64,000 bases of DNA from Aquisalimonas sp. 2447 (GCF_012044895.1 NZ_CP050695.1:2138501-2202500), one strand, 5' to 3'. Positions 1 through 9,385 are shown, counted from the stretch's first letter. Translations and numbers: made by a program. The notes: generated by a model from the sequence alone, not told the origin.

Positions 1-977
1 GCACCGCTGAATACCTGGAGGACATGGTTCCCCAGGCCCGGGTGGGCGTTGCCCACGGCCAGATGCCGGAGCGGGACCTGGAGCGGGTCATGCTGGACTT
101 CTACCATCAGCGCTACAACGTGCTGGTGTGCACCACCATCATCGAGTCCGGCATCGACATTCCCAATGCCAACACCATCATCATGAACCGCGCTGACCGC
201 TTCGGTCTCGCCCAGTTGCACCAGCTCCGCGGCCGGGTCGGGCGCTCCCATCACCGCGCGTACGCCTACCTGATCGCCCCTCCGCGCAAGGCCATGACGG
301 CGGATGCGGGCAAGCGTCTGGATGCCCTGGCCGCCCACGAGGATCTGGGCGTCGGCTTTACCCTCGCCAGCCACGACCTGGAGATCCGCGGCGCCGGGGA
401 ACTGCTCGGCAGCGGCCAGAGCGGGCAGATGGCCGAAGTGGGCTTCAGTATGTACAACGATTTGCTGGAACGGGCGGTGAAGGCGCTGAAGAGCGGCAGG
501 GAACCCGCCCTTGATCGCCCCATGCACCACGGCGCCGAGGTGGACCTGCGCCTGCCGGCCCTTATTCCCGAGGACTACCTGCCCGATGTTCACGCCCGCC
601 TGGTGCTGTACAAGCGCATTGCCAACGCCCAGAGCGAGGAGGCGCTCAAGGACCTGCAAGTGGAAATGATCGACCGTTTCGGCCTGCTGCCGGAGCCCAC
701 GCGGAATCTGTTCCGGGTGACGTCACTGAAGCTGCGGGCCGAAGCCTTCGGCATCGTGCGGGTGGAAGCCGGCGTGGACAACGGCACCATCGTGTTCGGC
801 GACGAAGCCCTGGTGGATCCGGGCGCACTGGTGGAGCTGATCCAGAAGCAGCCGCAGCGTTATCGCCTTGAAGGGCAGCATCGTCTCAGGGTGTTCCAGG
901 AGATGCCGGGGCACGAGGAGCGCTTCACCGTCATGGAGGACCTCCTGGGGCGGCTGCGCGTGCGTGACGCCGCCTGA
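1..977 (+). CDS. mfd: Transcription-repair coupling factor Mfd, C-terminal part
   Basis: The reading frame is open from base 3, so the gene starts upstream of the window; 324 residues are visible. Mfd is an ATP-driven DNA translocase that removes RNA polymerase stalled at lesions and recruits UvrA. The visible part holds the end of the second RecA-like motor lobe, with TTIIESGIDIPNANTIIM (motif V) and QLRGRVGRS (motif VI with the arginine finger), followed by the C-terminal D7 regulatory domain. csiV follows 65 bases downstream on the same strand, an order also known in pseudomonads. The identification is secure; only the 5' truncation by the window edge is notable. Confidence 0.97.
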   Translation, partial: TAEYLEDMVPQARVGVAHGQMPERDLERVMLDFYHQRYNVLVCTTIIESGIDIPNANTIIMNRADRFGLAQLHQLRGRVGRSHHRAYAYLIAPPRKAMTADAGKRLDALAAHEDLGVGFTLASHDLEIRGAGELLGSGQSGQMAEVGFSMYNDLLERAVKALKSGREPALDRPMHHGAEVDLRLPALIPEDYLPDVHARLVLYKRIANAQSEEALKDLQVEMIDRFGLLPEPTRNLFRVTSLKLRAEAFGIVRVEAGVDNGTIVFGDEALVDPGALVELIQKQPQRYRLEGQHRLRVFQEMPGHEERFTVMEDLLGRLRVRDAA

Positions 978-1042
978 CCACAGTGGCGGCACGGCGGCGC
1001 AACGGGCACACTGGAACAAATCGGAACGCCTGGAGTCATTCG

Positions 1043-1783
1043 ATGCATCGTAATCTGCAACGGCGGTTTGCCGGTGCTGCAGCGCTTAGCCTGGCCTTTA
1101 CCATGGTGCTGGCGCCGGCATCGGTGGGCGCGGATACCGACCTCTACCGGGTCGAAGTCATCATCTTCACCCAGGAGGGTGACGACCCCGACAGCCCGGA
1201 ACGCTGGCCCGTGAGACCGGATCCGGTGGCATTCCAGGAGTATGCCGAACTGCGGGAGGACGCCAGCCCCGGAGAAACGGCGTTCCGCCATCTGGACGGA
1301 GCCGATCTGGAACTGCGTGCAACCGCACGCCGGCTGGACGATGCCAGCGGCTACCAGGTCCTGGAACACCTTGCCTGGGTACAGCCAGGCGTCGAACGGG
1401 AACGGGCAGCCGCCGTTGCCATCCCTCCCGGGCAAAGTCCGGCACCGGATCCCGCCGAGGACAACGGTGCACCGGAACTGGCCGCGGCCATGGACGAGGA
1501 ACTGGACGACAGCCTCGAGCTCGCGCCGCGGCCACCCGAGGGCCTGTCCGGGGGAATCAGGGTCGCCCGCGAGCGGTTCCTGCACGTGCAAACGGATCTC
1601 CGCTGGCTGGAAGCCGGCGATGACCAGCCCGAACCCCGGGCGGCCCTTGCCAGCGTTGCACTGGAGGATCCCGAACCGGTGGTGGTCATGCAGGAGCGTC
1701 GTCGCATGCGCAGCGACGAACTTCATTACCTGGACCACCCGCGCCTGGGGTTACTGATCCGCGTGAAACCCGTCGAAGACTAG
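1043..1783 (+). CDS. csiV: CsiV-family periplasmic peptidoglycan-binding protein
   Basis: A 246-residue exported protein. The chosen ATG is preceded by TGGAG and gives a clear signal peptide (basic start, hydrophobic ALSLAFTMVLAPA, cleavage near VGA). An in-frame start 60 bases earlier would bury this signal. The first mature residues, DLYRVEVIIFTQ, match the start of the CsiV family (PF10972, from memory), which in Vibrio binds peptidoglycan and supports cell-wall synthesis. Position directly after mfd supports this. The middle is acidic and probably flexible. It runs convergently into the next gene with 19 bases between the stops. Family assignment is good; the exact role here is inferred. 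Confidence 0.75.
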   Translation: MHRNLQRRFAGAAALSLAFTMVLAPASVGADTDLYRVEVIIFTQEGDDPDSPERWPVRPDPVAFQEYAELREDASPGETAFRHLDGADLELRATARRLDDASGYQVLEHLAWVQPGVERERAAAVAIPPGQSPAPDPAEDNGAPELAAAMDEELDDSLELAPRPPEGLSGGIRVARERFLHVQTDLRWLEAGDDQPEPRAALASVALEDPEPVVVMQERRRMRSDELHYLDHPRLGLLIRVKPVED

Positions 1784-1802
1784 GGAAACGCATAACAATT
1801 CC

Positions 1803-2414
1803 CTAGAAATGCCAGCGGGCGGTGACGCCGCCCTCGTGCAACAGATCGTCCGGAACGCTCCAGTACTGGGTCTGGGCGTCCGCCAGCAGGTCCAGTCTCT
1901 CAGTGAGCCGCAGACCAAGGCCGAAGCCGAAGACCAGGCGCCCCTGGGTCCGGCTGCGCACGTCGTTATCCAGGTGCCTGACCACCCCGCCCAGGCGCAC
2001 ACGGTGAAACACCCGCTCGGTAACGAAGGTGTTCAGCGCCAGATAGGCACCGCCCTGGCGCAGGTCGGCTTCGGCCCGTTCGCCATCCGCGCGCCGCGAT
2101 AAAGGATCCGTGGTCGCCGTCAGGTCGAACTCCAGGGCTATACTGGACCGTGGCGTCTCCGTGTGGCGGTACGGCAGCTTCCAGCCAAGCAACAGCGACC
2201 CGCCGTAGCCTTCCTGCAGCCCCTCGAGCTTCATCACTCGCGCCCCGGCACCCAGGTACCAGTTGCTTTGCGCAGCGCTTTCGGCGTGCACCTGCCCGGG
2301 CAACCAAGCAAGGGCCATCGCCAATACCGTCACCTGCAGTGACGCCCGAAAACCGGCGCGGCGAGCCCTTGCCGTGGGAGAGAGTCCTTGGTCATGTCGC
2401 TCATTCCCGGTCAT
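1803..2414 (-). CDS. Outer-membrane beta-barrel protein, unknown function
   Basis: A 203-residue protein with a long basic N-terminus, a hydrophobic segment (VTVLAMALAWLPG) and a signal peptidase site after QVHA. The mature part shows alternating hydrophobic/polar strands rich in aromatic residues and glycine, and it ends in W-H-F. A terminal phenylalanine is the usual signal for the BAM insertion machinery. This points to a small eight-stranded barrel. I cannot assign a named family. Its start overlaps the mazG stop by four bases (ATGA), so the two are translationally coupled. Confidence 0.65.
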   Translation of the reverse strand: MTGNERHDQGLSPTARARRAGFRASLQVTVLAMALAWLPGQVHAESAAQSNWYLGAGARVMKLEGLQEGYGGSLLLGWKLPYRHTETPRSSIALEFDLTATTDPLSRRADGERAEADLRQGGAYLALNTFVTERVFHRVRLGGVVRHLDNDVRSRTQGRLVFGFGLGLRLTERLDLLADAQTQYWSVPDDLLHEGGVTARWHF

Positions 2415-3202
2415 TCATCGTCTCCCCGTTCGCGACGCTTGGCCTGTTCCCAGGCAACTTGCTTGTCTGCCATGTCGGCTCCGGAAAAGTCCACTCCCGC
2501 CGATCTCATGGCCTGTTCCATGTCCCGGAAACGGCGTTCGAACTTGGCGTTGGCAACGCGCAGTGCACGCTCGGGGTCAATACCCAGGTGCCGGCCAAGA
2601 TTGGCACAGGCGAACAGCAGGTCGCCGAACTCTTCCTCCTGCTCACGGATGGTGTCCGCCTGACGGGCCTCCTCGAGTTCGGCGAGTTCCTCGCGGACCT
2701 TCGCGATCACGCCGTCCGCCGAGGGCCAGTCGAAACCCACACGGGCAGCCCGCCGGGTGAGTTTGGCGGCCCGGGTCAGCCCGGGAAGCGTGGTCGGCAC
2801 ATGCGCCAGGGTCGAGGGATCGCTGTCGTCACGCTGACGCCGCTCCTCGGCCTTGAGTGCTTCCCAGGACGGCGCACTCCCCTGCCCGCCGGTCTGTTCA
2901 CCGAACACGTGCGGATGGCGCCGTACCATCTTGTCGTGAATGCCACGGGCGACATCGTCGAAATCAAAGGCGCCCTGTTCCATGGCCATCTGCGCATGGA
3001 AGACCACCTGGAACAGCAGGTCCCCGAGTTCGTCGCGGAGGTCTGTCATGTCCTCCCGCTGGATCGCGTCTGCGACTTCGTAGGCTTCCTCGAGGGTGTA
3101 GGGCGCAATGGAGTGGAAATCCTGCGCCACGTCCCAGGGACATCCCTTTTCCGGATCCCGGAGGCTCGCCATCAGGAACAGCAGATCCTGCATCGCGCTC
3201 AC
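2411..3202 (-). CDS. mazG: Nucleoside triphosphate pyrophosphohydrolase MazG
   Basis: MazG hydrolyses NTPs and dNTPs to the monophosphate and pyrophosphate, and in E. coli dampens ppGpp-linked responses. At 263 residues it has the two-domain length of the E. coli enzyme. The N-terminal domain carries GCPWD, EEAYEVADAI and ELGDLLFQVVFHA; the second carries EELAELEEA and EEEFGDLLFACANL. These are the EExxE/ExxD metal-binding sets of each all-alpha domain. It is transcribed away from the TetR gene across a 268-base gap and leads into the outer-membrane protein gene. Confidence 0.95.
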   Translation of the reverse strand: MSAMQDLLFLMASLRDPEKGCPWDVAQDFHSIAPYTLEEAYEVADAIQREDMTDLRDELGDLLFQVVFHAQMAMEQGAFDFDDVARGIHDKMVRRHPHVFGEQTGGQGSAPSWEALKAEERRQRDDSDPSTLAHVPTTLPGLTRAAKLTRRAARVGFDWPSADGVIAKVREELAELEEARQADTIREQEEEFGDLLFACANLGRHLGIDPERALRVANAKFERRFRDMEQAMRSAGVDFSGADMADKQVAWEQAKRRERGDDE

Positions 3203-3351
3203 GCGGAACTCCTCGCTGTCGGATTACGGCGAACACGTTACCACAGGCGACCTTCACCGCTCGCGGGGAGGGTGACCACGTCAACGTGAACATTGAGTCA
3301 TGTATCAAGCCCGTTTACCCTGAAGGTACAGCTGGCGCGTATGGGGCGGGT

Positions 3352-3391
3352 TTGACAGCGATCACCGGCTTCCATACCGTTCCGGACCGTT
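3352..3391 (+). promoter_or_regulatory. Candidate promoter and direct repeat for the TetR gene
   Basis: A perfect -35 TTGACA at 3352-3357 is followed after 17 bases by TACCGT (3375-3380), a weak -10 with three of six matches. ACCGTT occurs at 3376-3381 and again at 3386-3391, ten bases apart, so on the same face of the helix and overlapping the -10. This could be a regulator site, perhaps autoregulation. The start codon is about 90 bases downstream. Seen directly; function is inferred. Confidence 0.4.
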
Positions 3392-3470
3392 AACAGGCGA
3401 CTGAAATGGCCATCCTGGCCCGTCCCGGCAGCCTGTCAGGGACCCGTAAACAACACCAGGGGACGTTGCA

Positions 3471-4100
3471 TTGGCAAGGACAACACGCAAGCCCGTAACG
3501 GCGCGAGGCGAACAGACACGCCAGAAGCTACTGGCGGCCGCCGAATCGGAATTCGGCGAAAAGGGATTTCACTCGGCCTCGGTCAGCAGCATCACCCGGC
3601 GCGCCGGCGTGGCCCAGGGGACGTTCTACATCTACTACGATTCCAAGGAGGAGATCCTCCGCGAACTGGTCCGGTTCATGAACCGTAAGCTACGTCACAC
3701 CCTGACCCGCGCCACCCACGGCATTACCGATCGCGTGGAGATCGAGCGCGTCGGCCTGGAAGCGTTCCTGCGCTTCGCCATGGAAGACAAGAACCTCTAC
3801 CGCGTGGTGCTGGAATCGCAGTTCATCGACGAATCCATCTACCGCGAATACTACGAGCAGATGGCGCGGGTCTACACGCTACGGCTGGAGAAGGCGCAGA
3901 AAGAAGGCCAGATCCGCCCCGGATCGGCCTATGGCCAGGCGTGGGCGCTCATGGGTATGGCATCGTTCCTGGGGCTGCGCTACCCCGTCTGGGAGGGCAC
4001 CATGCCACCGGATGACGTCATGGAGGCTGCGCTGGCATTCATTCGCGGTGGCCTGGTGCCGGAAAACGCCCCTCGCCCGCTGGCTGGACAACCCGGCTGA
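3471..4100 (+). CDS. TetR/AcrR-family transcriptional regulator
   Basis: A 209-residue one-component regulator. The N-terminal helix-turn-helix spans about residues 13-60 (ARGEQTRQKLLAAAESEF, then ITRRAGVAQGTFYIYYDSKEE), with the typical GTFYIYY recognition-helix signature. The rest is an all-helical ligand-binding and dimer domain with no residues that reveal the ligand. The start is TTG, with AGGGGA just upstream; no ATG gives a complete DNA-binding domain. It is flanked by divergent mazG and a convergent lipoprotein gene, so no target gene is suggested by position. FadR/AcrR-like ligands are possible but not supported. Confidence 0.9.
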   Translation: MARTTRKPVTARGEQTRQKLLAAAESEFGEKGFHSASVSSITRRAGVAQGTFYIYYDSKEEILRELVRFMNRKLRHTLTRATHGITDRVEIERVGLEAFLRFAMEDKNLYRVVLESQFIDESIYREYYEQMARVYTLRLEKAQKEGQIRPGSAYGQAWALMGMASFLGLRYPVWEGTMPPDDVMEAALAFIRGGLVPENAPRPLAGQPG

Positions 4101-4118
4101 CCACGCCACCGGCGTGCG

Positions 4119-4607
4119 TCAAGGGAGGTCCGGGCACGGGATCTCGATATCCGGATTACGCACGACCTGCGCCAGCAGGCAGCTCAGGTAGACGTCCGTG
4201 GCACGCGTGCTGGCGCTCTCGGGCATGTCATCCCGGGCTTCGGTGAGCAATTCAGCGCCCCGGCGCATGTGAACCAGGCCCAGGTTGTAGCGCGCCTCCT
4301 GGTATTCCGGGTCATGCTCCAGGGCATTGACGAAAGCCTGGCGCGCTGCCTCCAGCTCACCGTCGGCAGCGGCAAAGTTGCCCAGCTGAAACCACGCTCG
4401 CGGACGCTCCGGATCCAGCGCCACCAGTTCCTCGTAGGCCTGTCGTGCTGCCGCATCATCGGCGGCGGCCTCGGCTTCCAGGGCCTCCTGATTGAGCGCA
4501 AGCGCACGTTGACGGTCGTCCTGCTCCGGCGTCGCGCAGCCGGCCACCAGAAGCGCTGCGAGGAGCATGACGCCCCCCGTATGCCTGCCGGTGCTCGTGC
4601 TTTCCAT
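4119..4607 (-). CDS. TPR-repeat outer-membrane lipoprotein
   Basis: A 162-residue lipoprotein. The signal peptide ends in the lipobox LLVAGC, and the residue after the cysteine is alanine, so outer-membrane sorting is expected. About two to three tetratricopeptide repeats follow, including ARQAYEELVALDPERPRAWF and ARQAFVNALEHDPEYQEARY. The ATG chosen is preceded by AGAGG at six bases; a longer frame upstream lacks a signal. PilF/PilW-type pilotins are TPR lipoproteins often near ispG, but this gene is short and divergent from ispG, so that link is only a possibility. Confidence 0.75.
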   Translation of the reverse strand: MESTSTGRHTGGVMLLAALLVAGCATPEQDDRQRALALNQEALEAEAAADDAAARQAYEELVALDPERPRAWFQLGNFAAADGELEAARQAFVNALEHDPEYQEARYNLGLVHMRRGAELLTEARDDMPESASTRATDVYLSCLLAQVVRNPDIEIPCPDLP

Positions 4608-4791
4608 GGCAAACCTCTGCTTGTGCTGTATCATTGCGGCTGATTCCACCGTGGGCCGGAGCGGCAACGCGGTGGGAAATGCCTGGCCCCGTTGCCGGGC
4701 CGCTGCCGGCACCCTATCACAGTCGGTGTCGCCGATGCCCGCCAACCGTCGGGCAGGCCCGGCACACGCGCAACCGGACGACGCCTGAATC

Positions 4792-6057
4792 ATGCAAACC
4801 GACCAGATCCCTTCACGCCGGCGCACCGTACCGGTCGCCATCGGCAACGTCACAGTCGGCGGTGACGCGCCGGTGGTGGTGCAGTCCATGACCAACACCG
4901 ACACGGCCGACGAAGTAGGCACCGCCGTCCAGGTGGCGGACCTGGCGCGCGCCGGCTCCGAAATCGTGCGGGTACCGGTGAACAACGAGGCCGCTGCCGC
5001 CGCCGTACCTCATATCCGCGAGCGCCTGGAGGCCATGGGGGTCGACGTGCCCCTGGTGGGGGATTTCCACTTCAATGGTCACAAGCTGCTGGAGCAGCAT
5101 CCGGCCTGCGCGGAGGCCCTGGCGAAGTACCGGATCAACCCGGGGAACGTCGGTCGCGGCGCCCGTCGTGACACCCAGTTTGCACAGATGATCGAGACCG
5201 CCTGTCGCTACGACCGGCCGGTACGCATCGGCGTCAACTGGGGCAGCCTCGACCAGGATCTGCTGGCCCGGATGATGGACGACAACGCGGCCCTGCACCG
5301 GCCCCGGGACAGCCGCGAGGTCATGAAGGAGGCGCTGATCGTCTCGGCGCTGGAAAGCGCCCGACGCGCCGAGGAACTGGGCCTCGGTCACGACCGCATC
5401 GTGATCTCCTGCAAGCTCAGCGGCGTGCAGGATCTCATCGAGGTCTACACGGATCTGGCGCAGCGCTGCGAGTACCCGCTGCACCTGGGCCTGACGGAGG
5501 CCGGCATGGGCTCCAAGGGTATTGTCGCCTCCTCGGCGGCGCTGGCCGTGCTCCTGCAACAGGGTATCGGCGATACCATCCGTATCTCCCTGACTCCGGA
5601 GCCGGGCGAGTCCCGCACCCACGAGGTACAGGTGGCGCAGGAACTCCTGCAGACCATGGGGCTGCGTGCGTTCACGCCCCTGGTGGCCGCCTGCCCTGGC
5701 TGCGGCCGCACAACCAGCACCTACTTCCAGGAGCTGGCCGGTGACGTCCAGTCCTATGTGCGCGAACGCATGCCGGAGTGGCGTCGGCACTATCCGGGCG
5801 TGGAGGAAATGACGCTGGCGGTCATGGGGTGTGTGGTCAACGGCCCCGGCGAGAGCAAGCACGCGAACATCGGTATCAGCCTGCCCGGGACGGGGGAGCG
5901 TCCCGTAGCGCCCGTCTACGAGGACGGCGAGAAAACCGTCACGCTCAAGGGCGAGAATCTCACCGACGACTTCAAGGCGCTCATCGAGCGCTACGTCGAG
6001 CGCCGTTACGGTGGTTACAGCGCCGGTTCCGGTGAGACCACAGCCACCGGTTCCTGA
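4792..6057 (+). CDS. ispG: (E)-4-hydroxy-3-methylbut-2-enyl-diphosphate synthase IspG
   Basis: IspG carries out the penultimate step of the MEP isoprenoid pathway, reducing MEcPP to HMBPP with a [4Fe-4S] cluster. At 421 residues it is of normal bacterial size. The N-terminal TIM barrel shows [12 protein letters not shown] and [10 protein letters not shown]; the C-terminal cluster domain has ACPGCGRT and [10 protein letters not shown], giving the three cysteine ligands. It stops exactly one base before the stop codon of thiD on the other strand. ispD and ispF, other MEP steps, lie at 59-60 kb. Confidence 0.97.
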   Translation: MQTDQIPSRRRTVPVAIGNVTVGGDAPVVVQSMTNTDTADEVGTAVQVADLARAGSEIVRVPVNNEAAAAAVPHIRERLEAMGVDVPLVGDFHFNGHKLLEQHPACAEALAKYRINPGNVGRGARRDTQFAQMIETACRYDRPVRIGVNWGSLDQDLLARMMDDNAALHRPRDSREVMKEALIVSALESARRAEELGLGHDRIVISCKLSGVQDLIEVYTDLAQRCEYPLHLGLTEAGMGSKGIVASSAALAVLLQQGIGDTIRISLTPEPGESRTHEVQVAQELLQTMGLRAFTPLVAACPGCGRTTSTYFQELAGDVQSYVRERMPEWRRHYPGVEEMTLAVMGCVVNGPGESKHANIGISLPGTGERPVAPVYEDGEKTVTLKGENLTDDFKALIERYVERRYGGYSAGSGETTATGS

Positions 6058-6873
6058 TCAGTCGGGCGGGAGCTTCACCGTGTGGCAATGATTCACCGGT
6101 CCATCACCACGCCCGAAGCCCGGTGCCGTGCGGATGGCTTCCAGCAGATAGTCCCGTGCACGATACACCGCATCCTCGATGCCGCGGCCCTGCGCCAGCC
6201 CGGTTGCAATCGCGGAGGCCAGCGTGCAACCGGTGCCGTGGGTATGGCGGGTATCGATGCGACCATGGTGAAAGCGTTCCACCCCGCCGGCGTGAGCCAG
6301 AACGTCCACCAGCTCATTGCCCTGCAGGTGCCCACCCTTCAGGAGAACTGTCTCCGGCCCCATGGAGCGTAGCTCAACCGCGGCTTCGGACATATCATCG
6401 GGGCCCTGGAGTCGGCGCCCGAGCAGCGCTTCCGCTTCCGGCAGATTGGGCGTCAACAGCGTGGTCAGCGGCAACAATCGCTCCATCAGGGCATCCATGG
6501 CCTCCTCTTCCAGCAGCCGCGCCCCGCTCTGGGCAATCATGACCGGATCGACCACAAGGGGCAGCCCCTGTCCGGGGCCTTCCGCCAGTTCGGCCACGCA
6601 CTCGATGGTTGCGCCGTCGTGAAGCATGCCGGTCTTCAGCGCCTGGGGTGGCAGATCCTCCATGACCACCTGGATCTGCTGACGCAGAAACGCCGGAGGC
6701 ACGGGATGCACGCCGTGGACACCCTCGGTGTTCTGCGCCGTCAGGGCGGTCACCGCGGTCATGGCGTAACCGCCCAATGCCGTGATTGCCTTGATGTCGG
6801 CCTGGATGCCGGCGCCACCGCCGGAGTCCGAGCCGGCGATCACCAGAACCCGACCATGGCAACGGGTCACCAT
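6058..6873 (-). CDS. thiD: Hydroxymethylpyrimidine/phosphomethylpyrimidine kinase ThiD
   Basis: ThiD phosphorylates HMP and HMP-phosphate for thiamine synthesis and salvage. The start MVTRCHGRVLVIAGSDSGGG places the ribokinase-fold substrate motif at the N-terminus. GGYAMTAVTALTAQNT and the C-terminal DTRHTHGTGCTLASAIA (anion hole and catalytic aspartate region) are typical. The length is 271 residues. It begins four bases after the acyl-CoA ligase stop, so the two are probably co-transcribed, an unusual pairing with no other thiamine gene nearby. No TPP riboswitch is visible before the ligase. Confidence 0.95.
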   Translation of the reverse strand: MVTRCHGRVLVIAGSDSGGGAGIQADIKAITALGGYAMTAVTALTAQNTEGVHGVHPVPPAFLRQQIQVVMEDLPPQALKTGMLHDGATIECVAELAEGPGQGLPLVVDPVMIAQSGARLLEEEAMDALMERLLPLTTLLTPNLPEAEALLGRRLQGPDDMSEAAVELRSMGPETVLLKGGHLQGNELVDVLAHAGGVERFHHGRIDTRHTHGTGCTLASAIATGLAQGRGIEDAVYRARDYLLEAIRTAPGFGRGDGPVNHCHTVKLPPD

Positions 6874-6877
6874 GGCC

Positions 6878-8443
6878 TCAGCTCTCCAACTGCCGGTGCA
6901 GGGCATTGCGATCCATCTTGCCGGCGCCGGTCACGGGGATGGCATCCGTGACGACCACCCGGGCCGGCACCTTGAAAGAAGCCAGGTGCTGCCCACAGTG
7001 CTTGCGCAGTTCCTCCGTGAAGTCTTCCCCCACCTCGCCGTCGGTGACAACGGCAGCCACGGGCACCTGCCCCCAGCGGGCGTCCGGCATGCCGATGACG
7101 CACGCCTGAGCAACTCGGGGATGCTCCAGTACCACGTTCTCCACTTCTTCCGGAGAGACGTTCTCGCCGCCGCTGATGAACATGTTGTCGGCGCGGCCGA
7201 CGATGCGCACGTTGCCTTCCCGGTCCTCGACCGCCAAGTCGCCACTGTCCACCCAGCCGTCCGCCAGCAATGCCTTGCGGGTGCGATCCGGTTGCCCCAG
7301 ATAGCCGGCGAAGTTATGCAGACTGCGCATGCACAGTACCCCCACTTCTCCTCTGGCCACCGGCTCCCGGGTCTCCTGATCCAGAATGCGGAAATCGCAG
7401 TGGATCATGCTGGTGCCAATGCTGCGATTGTGGGCGCGGATGGTCTCCAGGTCCTGGTCAATGCCGTTGTACATGAAGTTCGACGGTCCCGCCTCGGTAA
7501 GGCCGTACGCCTGGGCCACGGGAATACCACGCTGGTAGAAGGGATCCATCACTTCGGCAGAGCACGGCGCACCGGCGCTGGTAATGCCTTCCACGGTGGA
7601 GAGGTCGGTGTCGGCAAAGCGTGGGTGCTCGGCAATGAACCGCAGCATGGCCTCGACCCCACCGAAGCTGGTCACGCCTTCCCGTTCGATGACGTCCAGC
7701 ACCTGCCCCGGGTCGAACTGGCGGGTGATCACCGCATGGCCGCCGGCGTGGAATACCGGGGTAAAGGAGTTCCAGCCACCGACATGGAACATGGGGAAGG
7801 TGATCAGCACCCGCTGGTCCATGAGATTGCCGCTGGTCACGATCATGTCCAGCGCATTCCAGATCATCTGCCGATGAGGCACGATGCATACCTTGGGTGT
7901 GCCGGTGGTCCCGCCGGTGTGGATGTACAGAAAGGTGTCGGACTGCGCCAGGGGGACGTTGACGTCCCGACTCGGGTAATCCAGCAGGGAGGCGAACTCG
8001 CTGTCGCTGCCATCGCTGATGCGTACCCGTTGCTCCACCGACGCGGGCATGTCCAGCTCGCCCACCAGATCGTCGAAGACATCCTCGTAGACGAACGCAC
8101 GGGGCTGGATGCGCTCCAGCAGCTCGTTGAGCTCCCGCGGCCGCAGGCGGTAACTCAGCGGCGCCAGGACCGCACCGATCTTGCCGCAGGCAAAATACAG
8201 GTCCACCGCTTCCTGGCGATTACGGCAGATCACGCAGACCGGATCACCCTTGCCCAGATCGGCCTCGTCCAGCAGCCAGGCGCCGACGCGGTTAGCCCGA
8301 TCGTCCACTTCGGCGAAGGTCAATCTCACTCCGGTGTCTGCCTCGTAGACTGCCGGCCGGTGCGGAGTGAGTGCCGCACGGCGCCCCGCCCAATCCCCGA
8401 TCCAGTACATGGGCAGGTCGTCGTAACTCTGGGCCTCGGACAT
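6878..8443 (-). CDS. AMP-dependent acyl-CoA synthetase (fatty-acid CoA ligase type)
   Basis: A 521-residue member of the ANL adenylating superfamily. The P-loop-like HTGGTTGTPK near residue 175, YGLTEAGP, the DSGD motif and the hinge DREGNVRIVGRADNM are intact, and the C-terminal domain has the catalytic lysine in GAGKMDRNAL. It should activate a carboxylic acid through an acyl-adenylate to a CoA thioester. The substrate cannot be read from sequence; medium- or long-chain fatty acids are most likely. No beta-oxidation genes adjoin it. It is the first gene of an apparent two-gene unit with thiD. Confidence 0.88.
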   Translation of the reverse strand: MSEAQSYDDLPMYWIGDWAGRRAALTPHRPAVYEADTGVRLTFAEVDDRANRVGAWLLDEADLGKGDPVCVICRNRQEAVDLYFACGKIGAVLAPLSYRLRPRELNELLERIQPRAFVYEDVFDDLVGELDMPASVEQRVRISDGSDSEFASLLDYPSRDVNVPLAQSDTFLYIHTGGTTGTPKVCIVPHRQMIWNALDMIVTSGNLMDQRVLITFPMFHVGGWNSFTPVFHAGGHAVITRQFDPGQVLDVIEREGVTSFGGVEAMLRFIAEHPRFADTDLSTVEGITSAGAPCSAEVMDPFYQRGIPVAQAYGLTEAGPSNFMYNGIDQDLETIRAHNRSIGTSMIHCDFRILDQETREPVARGEVGVLCMRSLHNFAGYLGQPDRTRKALLADGWVDSGDLAVEDREGNVRIVGRADNMFISGGENVSPEEVENVVLEHPRVAQACVIGMPDARWGQVPVAAVVTDGEVGEDFTEELRKHCGQHLASFKVPARVVVTDAIPVTGAGKMDRNALHRQLES

Positions 8444-8516
8444 GCGTCCTCCTCCTGTTTGGTGATGCCTTCAAGGCGCACCATTCTAACGGGGAATACG
8501 ACGTGAGCCACTGGCG

Positions 8517-8545
8517 CTGACAACCGTGACCACAGTCCCCATAAT
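8517..8545 (+). promoter_or_regulatory. Sigma-70 promoter for tatD
   Basis: CTGACA at 8517-8522 and CATAAT at 8540-8545 are separated by 17 bases and match the consensus at five of six positions each. The tatD start lies 28 bases beyond the -10, with GGGAGG as ribosome-binding site. No equally good promoter was seen for the divergent ligase gene. Confidence 0.65.
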
Positions 8546-8572
8546 ACGCGGCTATCGCAACGGGAGGCCTGC

Positions 8573-9385
8573 ATGGAGTTGATCGACATCGGCGTCAACC
8601 TGACCAGTGACCGGTTCCGCAAGGACCGCGAAGCCGTGGTTGCCCGCGCCCGGGAAGCCGGTGTTCAGGCCATGATCGTCACCGGTACCAGCGAACGGGA
8701 AAGCATTGCCGCCCGCGACTGGGCCGCTGCCCATCCCGGCGTGCTGTACGCCACGGCGGGTGTGCATCCCCATGGGGCGCGGGACTGCGGCAGCGAGACG
8801 CTGGCGAGCCTGCGGGGGCTTGCGGCCGAGCCCGGCGTGGTCGCCATCGGCGAGACGGGGCTGGATTTCAACCGTGACTTCTCACCCAGGCCCGACCAGG
8901 AGGCCGCCTTTGCGCGTCAGCTCGAGCTCGCCGCCGAACTGGGTCTGCCGGTCTTCATCCATCAACGGGACGCCCATGACCGCCTGCTGGCCATGCTCCG
9001 GGAACAGCGCGACCACCTGGTGGATGCGGTAATCCACTGCTTCACCGACACTCGACAGGCGCTCTACGATTACCTGGACCTGGACCTGCACATCGGCATC
9101 ACCGGCTGGATCTGCGACGAGCGGCGTGGCCGGGAACTGCGGGAGACGGTCAAGGACATCCCGGCCGACCGGTTGATGATCGAGACCGATGCGCCCTGGC
9201 TCGTTCCCCGGGACCTGCGCCCCAAACCGGAGGGTGGCCGCAACGAGCCGGCCTTCCTGCCGCATGTGGCGCGAGCGGTGGCGCATCACCGCGGCGAGGA
9301 TCCGGAGACGCTGGCAACCACGGCCACCGCAACAGCAAGGCGATTCTTCCGTCTTGGGAAAACACCGGAGTCGCCCAGGCACTGA
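8573..9385 (+). CDS. tatD: TatD-type metal-dependent DNase
   Basis: A 270-residue TIM-barrel hydrolase of the TatD family, a metal-dependent 3'-5' exonuclease linked to DNA repair. The start [15 protein letters not shown] and the motifs [42 protein letters not shown] and [15 protein letters not shown] give the metal-binding Glu, His and Asp residues. DIGVNLTS in place of DSHCHLD places it in the TatD subgroup rather than YcfH/YjjV. GGGAGG precedes the ATG. It runs convergently to dusA with 48 bases between. Confidence 0.95.
   Translation: MELIDIGVNLTSDRFRKDREAVVARAREAGVQAMIVTGTSERESIAARDWAAAHPGVLYATAGVHPHGARDCGSETLASLRGLAAEPGVVAIGETGLDFNRDFSPRPDQEAAFARQLELAAELGLPVFIHQRDAHDRLLAMLREQRDHLVDAVIHCFTDTRQALYDYLDLDLHIGITGWICDERRGRELRETVKDIPADRLMIETDAPWLVPRDLRPKPEGGRNEPAFLPHVARAVAHHRGEDPETLATTATATARRFFRLGKTPESPRH

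Noticed and set aside
3278-3289. Small palindrome CACGT-CA-ACGTG in the mazG upstream gap
   Set aside because: Five-base arms are short enough to occur by chance, and no promoter for mazG could be placed near it.
6782-8506. 574-codon open frame on the plus strand opposite the acyl-CoA ligase
   Set aside because: The ligase motifs are complete on the minus strand; this is a GC-driven shadow frame.
6878-8572. TPP riboswitch ahead of the ligase-thiD unit
   Set aside because: The 129-base gap is short and shows no thi-box-like conserved segments.
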